From positions 10,116,747 through 10,180,746 of the forward strand of contig OZ022346.1 of the NCBI GenBank assembly GCA_963989245.1: 64,000 nt of DNA. Direction: 5' to 3'. Of the stretch, positions 43,866-53,400 are shown piece after piece. Under the pieces are notes generated by a model that was not told the origin of the DNA, ran no database searches, and worked only from the letters and a program-made list of their open reading frames with translations. The first letter of the stretch is position 1; every line of letters begins with the position of its first letter. The translations under genes were made by a program, and so were the position numbers. The stretch comes from Nansenia antarctica. Lineage: Eukaryota > Chordata > Actinopteri > Argentiniformes > Microstomatidae.

Positions 43866-44013
43866 ACATACCAGTACATACATGTACATACATACATACA
43901 TACACAAACACACACACACACACACGCAGGCGCACACGCAGAAGCAGTCACACACACCACAATGATGATTTCACACAGTAGAATGATTTCACACAATTGT
44001 CCTCCTGCCACAT

Positions 44014-44068
<55 letters not shown>

Positions 44069-44149
44069 CTTCAAACTTCCTCTGACCGTGGACCCGCCCC
44101 CCTCTCTGTCTTCCTCCCCCCAGAGCTGGAGTCGTTGTTTGACCTATGA
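40859..44149 (+). CDS. Phosducin-like gene (PDCL2/PDCL3 type), divergent, whole gene
   Basis: Candidate exons 40859-40903 (weak), 41012-41124 or its duplicate 41686-41837, 42470-42664, 43266-43477 and 44124-44149 join in frame, giving about 196 or 209 residues. The family is recognised from an acidic block before WYRRDRYR, then RFGQVREINREQYAREV, the thioredoxin-like fold segments (VLLLMYKS, LNHHFLHLAVKFPETKFLKI, VPNYPERHLPTVFIYNTGRI, GEKQCGGRNV) and a short ELESLF end. PhLP2/3 proteins are cytosolic co-chaperones of the CCT chaperonin. The usual N-terminal D/PN..TEWNDIL motif was not found and the C-terminus is shortened, so this is either a fast-evolving paralogue or a gene in decay. Confidence 0.6.
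41012..41124 (+). CDS. Phosducin-like acidic exon, copy 1
   Basis: Acceptor TTAACACAG at 41003-41011, donor GTACGG at 41125, phase 0 to 2 (113 bases). Encodes KYEEEGEEVEEK, an Asp/Glu run and DWYRRDRYR, the counterpart of the E..YR.RRLAEW helix of PDCL3. A TG array follows. Confidence 0.55.
41129..41545 (+). repeat. (TG)n/(TGTATG)n array after exon copy 1
   Basis: About 250 bases of TG with regular CTGTATG interruptions, then the non-repetitive block GGTAATCGTTTGTTGTACGT and more TG. A second copy occupies 41842-42352. Open frames of Cys-Val or His-Thr here are not genes. Confidence 0.95.
41686..41837 (+). CDS. Phosducin-like acidic exon, copy 2
   Basis: Acceptor GGGTGCAG at 41678-41685, donor GTACGG at 41838, phase 0 to 2 (152 bases). 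Encodes DVEMEEEKDEEEEEEKYEEE then an acidic run and GWYRRDRYR. It shares the 3' half with copy 1 and the same splice phases. Including both copies would shift the frame. Confidence 0.6.
41842..42352 (+). repeat. (TG)n/(TGTATG)n array after exon copy 2
   Basis: Second copy of the TG array with the same embedded GGTAATCGTTTGTTGTACGT block (42224), longer than the first. Confidence 0.95.
42470..42664 (+). CDS. Phosducin-like exon with 48-bp internal duplication
   Basis: Acceptor AG at 42468-42469 and donor GTGAGT at 42665 give phase 2 to 2. Two in-frame 48-bp units (GVRRPRGARWSGQRFA and GVRRPRGARRSGQRFG) precede QVREINREQYAREV and RVLLLMYKSL, the start of the thioredoxin-like domain. The duplicated part corresponds to the linker LAEWKATKLKNKFG of PDCL3. 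Confidence 0.7.
42712..42862 (+). repeat. CT-rich tract in phosducin-like intron
   Basis: CTCCCTCCCT-type low-complexity sequence; nothing else recognised up to 43095. Confidence 0.85.
43096..43177 (-). repeat. Inverted copy of the gene's 3' flank (left arm)
   Basis: 82 bases that are the reverse complement of 44199-44281 with only a few differences. They contain CCTAAACGAACTGTTTATAA, where the right arm has the poly(A) signal. Confidence 0.95.
43266..43477 (+). CDS. Phosducin-like exon, thioredoxin-like core
   Basis: Acceptor GCTACAG at 43259-43265, donor GTGACA at 43478; phase 2 to 1. Encodes TGTMSALLNHHFLHLAVKFP, ETKFLKIQAGLCVPNYPERH and LPTVFIYNTGRIICRLIGEK, aligning with the C-terminal thioredoxin fold of PDCL2/3. 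This is the strongest evidence for the gene. Confidence 0.85.
43478..44066 (+). repeat. CA arrays and a roughly 200-bp tandem duplication in the last intron
   Basis: AGAAGCGTGCACACAC units repeat five to six times (43489-43635). Then the block CAGTATACATACCAGTACAT ... AATGATGATTTCACACAGTA occurs twice (about 43658-43835 and 43859-44018). Confidence 0.95.
44124..44149 (+). CDS. Phosducin-like last exon
   Basis: Acceptor CCCCAG at 44118-44123. AG completes the split codon, then LESLFDL and TGA at 44147-44149. Matches the DELEWKL start of the PDCL3 C-terminus, truncated about 40 residues early. Confidence 0.65.
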
Positions 44150-44198
44150 GGCCCTATAGGACGAGGGCGTGGACGTTAGGACAGCTGTCTGAACAGGA

Positions 44199-44281
44199 GG
44201 TGGGGTTGGGAGGTTGGGGGGTGGGATAGGGTGGGGTGGGAGGGGTTGGGTGTAATAAACAGTTTGTTTAGGACTCCTCTG
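44199..44281 (+). terminator. Poly(A) signal region of the phosducin-like gene (right arm of inverted repeat)
   Basis: GTAATAAACAG contains AATAAA about 105 bases after the stop. The whole segment is repeated inverted at 43096-43177. Confidence 0.7.
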
Positions 44282-44660
44282 TGTGTGTGTGTGTGTGTGC
44301 GCGCTATGCACACTTGCATTTTATAACGTTGTATTTAATAACGTTTATTCCGTTCTGCTTTTATTTGATAGTCGGGGTCTAGGGCTCTCCCAACCCGAGG
44401 TGCTCTGTGCTCTGATGTGGTTTAACTAGCCAACTCCGTACTACGTTAGCGGAGCGAGTTACGTGTGAAATTAGCAGGTGTTTTCATATAAAATGTTATA
44501 TATTATATAGCTGACTAGTGAGCCTGCATCAACCTTAATGCTATTCAAGTGCAAGAAGATGACATTGTCTTCGCAGTTTAACATACACACGTTAATCTGC
44601 TGACACAACCCAAATGTGTCGTCTGCTCTCAGAAGTGGGGAAAAAAACGTCAGATCATAT

Positions 44661-44938
44661 ATAAACGGGTTATTTTGATAAACCGGATACATTTTGTGAA
44701 TATATATGGTTACTTTCTCGCCTGAAAACATATTAAAACTTCATAAAATGACATATTAGGATGCTTAGTCCAGGGCTCAAGTTGCGTTTGCAACTTTATG
44801 AGAAATGATCTGCTGATCAGACCTCCGTTTCTTTCTTTATATAAACGGGTTATTTTGATAAACCGGATACATTTTGTGAATATATATGGTTACTTTCTCG
44901 CCTGAAAACATATTAAAACTTCATAAAATGACATATTA
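44661..44938 (+). repeat. Direct duplication of a roughly 98-bp block
   Basis: The stretch beginning ATAAACGGGTTATTTTGATA occurs at about 44661-44758 and 44841-44938, essentially identical, with about 80 bases between. Confidence 0.97.
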
Positions 44939-45111
44939 ACACTTGTAGAGCCAAATTACAGCTTTTCGCTAATGGCGGCCAAAACGGAGGTTTCAAAAAC
45001 ACTAGACTGACGCGTCACAGTCGCCAGCTGGTCGTGACGCGTGCCAGCTGGTCGTGACGCGTTAGGCCGCTGATGGCCCGGCAGCTTTTGCAAGCACGCG
45101 GGAAGGTATTT

Positions 45112-45878
45112 TGACTGGGGGTGCTGAGGTGCTGTCTATATACGCTACAGGGAAAAAAATTGCCAGGGAAAAAATTATAACGATTTCTCTCCCTCCCTCC
45201 CTCTCGCTGATTGCTCGTTCGCTCACACGCACACAGTGGCATAACGACGGGCCCCAATGCACGGGCAATAATAGTTAAGCACACACGCTCCCACACACTA
45301 CAAAGACGTAACGTTAAATATTTTACCAACAATGTGTTGGAATTTACAGTAATTTCCACTCAGCTCACAGTGTCCCACAATGTCCACAAACATGATGTTG
45401 ACCTAACTTGACCATTATTACAGACAGCACTCCATGTCGATTGTTATTGCCTCTTAACGGAAGCCCTTCGCTGCCGAAGAATCGGATGGATCTGAATATC
45501 AGTTCTAATACGTTTCTGGCCGTCTGTTGCTCTTTCTCAACAACGTCCGACAGTAGAGCATTAATGGGAGTGTTGTTAAGCTCAGCATCTTCTTCCAACT
45601 CCACTTCAATTGTTCTGGCTGATTTAGCATTTTTGCTAAAGAACTCAGAGATTCCCTAGCAAGATATGACCATGTGATCACTAACATTAAAACTAACAAA
45701 CACATTTTTACATTTATTACAAAAAACACATTTATTTTTATTCCCAAAAGCAACAATAGTTATTATATTGTTTTAAATTATTGTTTGAATAATATTTTTA
45801 TTTTTTAAATTCAGGCAGGAGGAGCTCCTTCTGCCTGCCGCTAGGGGGTGCTGCAGCACCCTCAGCACCCCCCTTCCC
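45112..45878 (-). mobile_element. hAT-like element fragment with GGGTGCTGAGGTGCTG ends
   Basis: GGGGGTGCTGAGGTGCTG (45117) and GCAGCACCCTCAGCACCCCC (about 45853) are inverted. A minus-strand frame (45365-45604) with NNTPINALLSDVVEKEQQTA and RSIRFFGSEGLPLRG resembles the ZMYM1-like hAT transposase segment. It is heavily decayed. Confidence 0.65.
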
Positions 45879-46372
45879 GTGTCCCTGAGCTTTTGGCAGC
45901 GGCAGGTTTTGGCATGACACAACCATTGATCCCTATTCCGTACGGCTTCAGTTTGTCGTAAGAGTCCATATGCCAGAGTGCATTAGGACGTAGAGTGCTG
46001 CCGACGCCGCAGACGATGTGCCCGTCGCAGTTCCACACCTTGAGGGTCAATTAATTTGATAATCTGTCGTATGACATCTTGTTGGACCACGAATCCCATT
46101 CGAATGGCACAGAGATGCATCCAACGATAGCCTTGCATTTGGCCACTTCGCGATAGTTCCTCCTGCACAAAGGCTATTACCTCATTTAAATCGGAGTGAT
46201 TTGTCCTTCTGTAAAGACCCAGTTCACGACAACGTCGCTTCAAAGTACGAATACTTGTTATGATACAGTGATTTTGTGCCAATAGACAAATAATTTCCTT
46301 ATTACTAAAGCCAATTCCAAAGTATAACTCGATAAGAGAATTCATGTCATCCATTTTAACCAGTAGGAACAT
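45862..46372 (-). pseudogene. Integrase-core (DDE) transposon protein, N-terminal fragment
   Basis: Two overlapping minus frames. One begins MDDMNSLIELYFGIGFSNKE with RTLKRRCRELGLYRRTNHSD and RWMHLCAIRMGFVVQQDVIR. The other continues NALWHMDSYDKLKPYGIGIN, where the first catalytic Asp of the rve fold would lie. Matches recalled fish integrase-core proteins of transposon origin (Ginger-like). Broken by a frameshift near 46000 and cut off at 45880. Confidence 0.75.
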
Positions 46373-46552
46373 TCCATTCTGACGTTTTATCTCAGAAATT
46401 CTGACTTTTTATCTCAGAAATTCTGACTTTAATCTCAGAAATTCCGACTTTTTATCTCAGAAATTCTGACTTTTTAACTCAGAAATTCTGACTTTTTTCT
46501 CAGAAATTCTGACTTTAATCTCAGAAATTCTTACTTTAAACTCAGAATATAA
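46373..46552 (+). repeat. Tandem repeat of about 21-24 bp (ATCTCAGAAATTCTGACTTT)
   Basis: About eight consecutive imperfect units, differing in T-run length and single bases. Confidence 0.95.
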
Positions 46553-46852
46553 CCCCCCCCCTTTCGGAAAAAAAATAAAATAAATCGTGTTGGTGGCCCT
46601 AATACTCTTCCGTATGTTAACACTTGTAAAGCCAAAATTTAATATTTTAGCTAATGGAAAAGCTTCTGGGAGGCAGTATGCATACAGGTAAATGGTCGGC
46701 TGGTTTTCACATACTTATTATGAATTTAGTAGGCAGTATGGCAGTATATACTCATTGAGTATGCTAGTATGCAGTATGCTAGTATACCATTCCGAACACA
46801 GCCTCTCTCTCTGTCTCTCTCTACCTTTTCTTCTCTTTCTCTCTACCTTTTC

Positions 46853-46873
46853 CTCTGTGTGTGTGTGTGTTTC

Positions 46874-46955
<82 letters not shown>

Positions 46956-47043
46956 TTGTAAAATAATGTTGAGAAACAGCTGTCCAATAGGCCTCATATA
47001 ACCACCTCTGACGTCAATTCCCCCCCCCCAAAAAAATATTGAA

Positions 47044-47111
<68 letters not shown>
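46853..47111 (+). repeat. Two long (TG)n arrays
   Basis: TG runs at 46856-46942 and 47046-47111 flank a short C/A-run segment (47021-47037). Confidence 0.97.
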
Positions 47112-47112
<1 letters not shown>

Positions 47113-47284
47113 CAGCTAGCCAGCCCTATCACTAGGACCAGACAGAGACTTGAACTCCAGCAGTGACGGCCCTCAGTGTGGCGGCACCTGGTGTTTGTAA
47201 AACGTCAAGAGTTGTCAGTGATCTATTGAACGTTCAATGGCTCTGATCCAGTCTCGACCCAGTCAGTAACACTATAAGGTTAAT

Positions 47285-47310
47285 CAGCATCGCCACCTAG
47301 CGGACAAAGC
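47285..47310 (+). promoter_or_regulatory. CTCF-like motif
   Basis: CATCGCCACCTAGCGGACA matches the CGCCMYCTRGYGG core. Single site, about 1 kb upstream of metap2. Confidence 0.4.
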
Positions 47311-47485
47311 CGGTAATGTGTGAAATAATAAAACATCTAGTACCGTAGTTGACTGATAAAACGGTCAAAGTGTGTTTTTATAGATCAAAATAAAAGTGAT
47401 TTACCCGATGTGTATACATACTGTTTATGTCATTAAGTAGCCATTTTGTTTGTGTCTTTAGGCATACAGTATATATATCTATATA

Positions 47486-48047
47486 CAGTACAGGCCAAAA
47501 GTTTGGACACACCTTCTCATTCAATGCGTTTCCTTTATTTTCATGACTATTTGGTACATTGTAGATTCTCACTGAAGGCATCAAAACTATGAATGAACAC
47601 ATAGGAATTATGTATTTAACAATAAAGTGTGAAATAACTCTGAAAAATATGTCTTATATTTTAGATTCCTCAAAGTAGCCACCCTTTGCTTTGTTGTTGT
47701 TAATAAAATATATAATAATAATATTTTATATAATATGTGTTAATAATAATATGTTATTATATATATATATATATATATACATTTAATATTATTATTATAT
47801 ATTTTATTAACAACAAAAAATATATATTTTATTAACAACAAAAAAGCAAAGGGTGGCTACTTTGAGGAATCTAAAATATAAGACATATTTAGAGTTATTT
47901 CACACTTCTTTTTTGTTAAGTACATCATTCCACATGTGTTCATTCATAGTTTTGATGCCTTCAGTGAGAATCTACAATGTAAATAGTCATGAAAATAAAG
48001 GAAACAGATTGAATGAGAAGGTGTGTCCAAACTTTTGGCCTGTACTG
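47486..48047. mobile_element. Miniature Tc1-type element with arms of about 190 bases
   Basis: CAGTACAGGCCAAAAGTTTG and CAAACTTTTGGCCTGTACTG are perfect terminal inverted repeats, flanked by TA (47484-47485, 48048-48049). Inverted arms are near-identical (for example TTCACTGAAGGC versions), with an AT-rich centre and no transposase. Confidence 0.95.
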
Positions 48048-48139
48048 TATATATATAGTATACTGTGGCCGTATGGTTCAAAACCAACATTGATATATAT
48101 GATCATATGGTCCAAAACGTCAAACATTCATATGATCCA

Positions 48140-48301
48140 TTGATCTTGTTCAGTTGTGATGTTTGCAGTGACAGTGAGTGTATTCCAGCTCGGTAGGTAG
48201 GTGTATTAGTGAGCATTCAGATCAGCTGATTCGGCATCTCCTCACTCCTTCAGCACCGTCCCACAAGCCACCGCGCTTCCTTTCCCCCCAGTGCCTCCAT
48301 C
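48140..48301 (+). promoter_or_regulatory. metap2: metap2 promoter-proximal region and 5'UTR
   Basis: GC content rises toward the ATG at 48302, which has a strong context (CATCATGGCGG). No TATA box is evident; a CpG-type promoter is inferred. Confidence 0.5.
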
Positions 48302-48467
48302 ATGGCGGATGTGGTCCAGGAGGAGCAGCAGCAGGAGGAGCCGCAGCCCGACCCGGGGACGGTGCTGAACGGGGACACGGAGGACAAGGAGGAAGAGGCC
48401 GACCCGGCGGAGGAGACGGCCAAGAAGAAGAAGAAAAAGAAGAAGAAGAACAAGTCCGCAGCCACCG
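48302..48467 (+). CDS. metap2: metap2 exon 1
   Basis: MADVVQEEQQQEEPQPDPGT followed by VLNGDTEDKEEEAD and a nine-lysine run (AKKKKKKKKKNKS). Ends phase 1 at donor GTAAGA (48468). Confidence 0.95.
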
Positions 48468-50285
48468 GTAAGAGAAGGAAGGAAGGAAGGGACAGACAGA
48501 CAGACATACATACAGGCTAGCTAGCGAGGTAGCAGGCGCCCATGCTGTCAGACAGACAGACAGCTGGACCGGGAGGCAACCGAACACGCCTCGATCACGA
48601 AACCACCGAAGATCGGTTAGAAACGAGAGACAGAGAGACCTGCTGTCAGTACCGAAGCATGGCAGGTTTGTCCACCTGAAGTGGCTGAAGCTAACAGGAG
48701 GATGGCAGCGAGGCAGGCATGGGCTGGGCTGGGCTGGGCTGTGTCGCCTCCAGCTGTCTGTCTCAGCCAAGTTTGGGTGTTTCATAATGTGTGCTGGCAT
48801 GCTGTCTGAGGGCTTATGTAAGACTGGGAGGCCGAAGGATAGTTTGTTGTTTTGTAAGCAACCGAAGCGAGACGAAAGGAGATCATTAAAAACTGATCCT
48901 GGGTCTGCCCGTCAAAGCTGGCAGGACACCGATCACGACATTTAACCTCCGAAGCCGACAGGAACAGGGCCCAACTTCTGCTTTAATTAGTGTTAATTTA
49001 ATTAGGAATGACTTGTCGTGTGTTTAGGATGTTGTTCTGAACGGTGATCTGAGCATATCCACACGCACAGCGTCAAAGTGTCACCTATCAAATGACGTCC
49101 TCCTGGTTTTGCCTCTGATCATCATGACATAGGCACTTTAGTTTGGGTCTAGTTTGGGTTTTTAGGCGGACATTAGTCAAATGAAATCGGGCATTCAGCA
49201 TCGCAGCCGACCGTAGTTATTCATGCGAAATAGTCTACTTAAAAAACACGGGAGCGAAACGTCAAACAGCGTTGTCCGGTAAGCTCCCGTGGCCTTGACC
49301 GTGGCCCGGGCATGTGCTTTACCGGGGCTGGAGGAGAGACACCGCCTCCCCCTCTTATTACCGGACGTTTTGCACGATTCATCCACGATCATGATCGTCG
49401 CAACGGGTGAACGTTTTTGCAGGATATTCGCTCATTGTTGGTGTACAACTAACGAACTCGTTTCATCATACTGCCGTTGCCCTTTTCAAGCTAGCTGTCG
49501 CTGCCAAGAATCAACCGGCCCGTTAACCGGCAGATTACTGCTGACATCAGCAGTGTCTCTGATAGCGTGCGGCCTCCTGTGCCAAGCTTATTGCCTTAAT
49601 GCAAACGGCTCCTGACTCCTGCCAGACCTCCTGATCTCAGGTTAACAGGGCTTAGGCAGAGCAGCTCTCATCATGCTTGTTCACCATTCATGCTTGTTTA
49701 TAAAGCTCTCACTGGCACAGCACCAGAATATGTTCAGACCATTTGCTAGCATATCAGCCCAATAGAGCTCTCAGGTCTTCTGACGCTGCTTTTCTCTGTG
49801 TACCACATGTACAAAAGAAGAGATTTGGTGAGGCTGCATTCTCATTTTATGCACCCAGATTGTGTCTCACTGCCAGTTTACATTAGGGATGCAACCTCAG
49901 CAAATATGTTCGTGTCAAGACTAAAAACCCATCGTTTTAATATTGCCTTTAAATGACTAAATAATTAAATGATGATTTATATAATGATTGGAGCACTTTG
50001 AGCTGCAACATTTGCAGGAAAAGCGCTATACAAATAAAAAGTTATTATTATTATTCACAACAACTATAGAATCTGTTCTAAGGACAGTAAGCTAATAAAA
50101 AACAATAATAATATAGATTAATGTAACAGCAGGAATTATTGTTACCGGTAGAGTGGTGGTGGTGGGGTGGGGGGGTATGGTGAATGCAAGGACAGTGGTT
50201 GGTGGGTGTCACTGGGGAGGGGGTGCATTCCATACCCATCATGCACTTGGCCCCAATTCCTGGTCTCCATTCCCTTCCCCCAGTG

Positions 50286-50317
<32 letters not shown>

Positions 50318-50356
50318 ACACACATCATCGCGCACACACACACATCACTACACACA

Positions 50357-50392
<36 letters not shown>

Positions 50393-50461
50393 CACTACAC
50401 ACACTGGCCTCGGGTGCTCTAAGCATGCATAGGAGGAAGTGCTCACCCATGTGTGTGTGTG

Positions 50462-50496
<35 letters not shown>

Positions 50497-53400
50497 ATGC
50501 CTGTGTGTGCGTGTGTGTGTGTGGTGTCTCTCTGCAGCAGGCAGTTCAGAGGTGGAGGGGAACGCTGTGGTGGATGTGACCAAACAGCTGGAGAAGCAGA
50601 ACCTGGAGGACAAGGAGAAGGAGGAGGATGGGGAGGAAGGTAGGAGGGAGGGAGGGGGGAGGGAAGATGAGGGAGGGAGGGAGGGAGGGAGGGAAGGAAG
50701 GTAGGAGGGAGGGAGGGAGGGAGGGAGGGGGAAAAGGTAGGAAGGAGGGAAGGTAGGAGGGGGGGAAGGAAGAGGAGGGAGGGAGGGAAAAGTAAATGTA
50801 TTATGTAAAAGTTAAATAGTAAAATGTTTAATTTGGCATAATGATTTTTCATCATTCTCTATCTTTCTCACATGCTCAGCAAACACACACACACAGGGCT
50901 GCAGCTAAGGTTCTACTATCCACCCTGGCTACTGTGCGACCCTGACACTGCTTTGCTTGTAGAAAGACTCTGGGGGAGTCAAATCCTCGTCAGTCCACTG
51001 AGCAGTTAAACTGATTGGGCATGGGGCAATTAGAGACATGGGACAGTTAAACTGATGGGACATGGGGCAGTTAGAGACATGGGGACTGACACTGCTCGTC
51101 CAGATGTCAGTGGTGAAGCTGAAGGCCTGAATGTCCTGCAACAGGCTGGCGATGTGCTTTTACATGAAGTCACACAGCTTTGGTAGTACCGTTGTTGTCC
51201 CGTAATACCATTGTTTATGCTCACACAAACTTCGAGGCTATTTCTATGCTAGTAACACAGTAGCTCGTCTATGCTGGTAACACAGTAGCTTGTCTATGCT
51301 AACAGAGTAGCAAGTCTATGCTAGTGACACAGTAGCTTGTCTATGCTAACAGAGTAGCTTGTCTATGCTAGTAACACAGTAGCATTTCTATGCTAGTAAC
51401 ACAGTAGCTTGTCTATGCTAACAGAGTAGCTTGTCTATGCTAGTAACACAGTAGCATGTCTATGCTAGTAACACAGTAGCTTGTCTATGCTAGTAACACA
51501 GTAGCTTGTCTATGCTAGTAACACAGTATCTCGCTAGTAAGAGAATGTGTTTAGAAAGTGGGTTTTTTCATACAAAATAGTGTATATACTGTATATTTCA
51601 TAAACTATTGGAAGGTATCCTCATCTTGTTGTGACATGTTTGTTTATCCCGCCCCTTCGTCACTTTGATTGGTTTCTTGGCCCAAATAACTACTATATGT
51701 GATTACATTTGGCCAATGAGACGAGGGAGTAGTTTGTCACCACACCGTAAGGTGCTGTCAGGGCGGATGTGTCAGGGTAGTTTTACGAGTATCAGTACTG
51801 GTATCAGGGTATCCCTACTCCACACACACACACACAACACACTCACACAGAGGTCAGTGGAGTGATCACATGACTCTAAACCCCTCCTCCTCCTCGCCAC
51901 AGATGGAGATGATGGAGAGAACTCGGCCGGGAAAAAGAAGAAGAAGAAAAAGAAGAAGAAGGGACGTAAGTTGGAGGCTGTTACCTGTTGCACTGTGATT
52001 CCTCCCTCCCTCCCCCAGTCTAATGGAGCAGAGGACCCCGGGCTAATGGGATGGTCCCCCCCCATCTCTCTAAACCCACCAACTGCCAACCCTAACAGTT
52101 CCAGAACACTCACCACTAGTGTTCCACGTGTTTTATGTGGTATCTGCCTAGCAACAGTACTTTGATTGGCTATTAAAAAAAATAAGTTCACCATCGACGC
52201 TGAGTCAGTGTCCGGGGAGCTGAGGTCACAGTTGGGATGTTTCAGGTTCTGAGGTGACAGTTGGGATGTTCTCTCCTCAGCCAAGGTGCAGACTGACCCC
52301 CCCTCGGTGCCCATCCTCGACCTGTATCCCAGCGGTGTGTTCCCCCTCGGACAGGAGTGTGAATACCCCACTCTGCAGGACGGGTAAGACGTGTACACAC
52401 ACACACACACGCACACTTTCTCTGCTGATGGTGTGTTGTTTAAACTGCCTACAATGCTCTAACAGGGAGTGACAAGCACAAACAGCACTCAGCAACCACC
52501 ACAAAACACTAGGGGTGTAACGGATCACCTAACTCACGGATCGGATCGGATCACGGTTTTTGAGTCACGGATCGGGTACTTTTTCGGATCAACACTTTTT
52601 TTTATTTATAAAAACAGCTTTTTCCTTGAATTCTGTAAAAACACCACTTTTATTATGTGAAAAAACCCAACAACATTCAAGATGTCCAAACTGGTAATAT
52701 ATAACATATTCTACACTCAAACATTACATTACATTATACTGAAATACACATTCAACTTAAATGATGCAATATGAGAGAGGGAGGCACCTGGTTGCAGCAG
52801 TGAATCACTGGGCTCTTTAAAGCAGACTAATAGACATGTTTTATGCCACTTTTAACTAAATAATAAAGTGAACCCTTCCTTATCCGTGATCCGTTACACC
52901 CCTACAAAACACTCACACACACTCACGCTCACACATACTCAAGCTCTCACACACACGCTCACACATACTCACCCTCTCCCCCCCCAGACGCACGGCGGCC
53001 TGGCGTTTGAGCAGCGAGGAGAAGCGTGTGCTGGACAAGGCCAGCGAGGAGGAGTGGAACGACTTCCGCCAGGCAGCCGAGGCCCACAGACAGGTCCGCC
53101 AGTACGTCCGCAGCTGGATCAGACCTGGACTCACCATGATAGACATCTGGTACGTGTCTGTCTGTCTGTCTGTCTGATCAGACCTGGCCTCACCATGATA
53201 GACATCTGGTACGTACCTGTCTGTTTGTCTGTCTGTCTGATCAAACCTGGGCTCACCATGATAGGTGTGTGCGTACGTGCGGCTTACCTCCTGGGCCACC
53301 CTGGACACCTCAGACCTAATACCTTAATGAAGCTCTACACAGCTTTACCCTTCAGAGGTAGAACTTCACTGGATCTTCACTGGATCTCCCCTCAGGGATC

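Larger units (their letters stand above)
44939..46660. repeat. Imperfect direct repeats flanking 1.7 kb of transposon remnants
   Basis: TTAACACTTGTAGAGCCAAA at 44937 and TTAACACTTGTAAAGCCAAA at 46617 are followed by similar TTAGCTAATGG/TTCGCTAATGG sequence. They bracket the hAT and integrase fragments below. Confidence 0.75.

Noticed and set aside
43276..43965. A separate gene starting at the ATG at 43276
   Set aside because: This ATG lies inside a spliced phosducin-like exon. The frame continues into CA repeats only because the intron is translated.
51235..51540. CRISPR-like array
   Set aside because: Contiguous imperfect 25-bp units without unique spacers in a vertebrate intron; it is a minisatellite.
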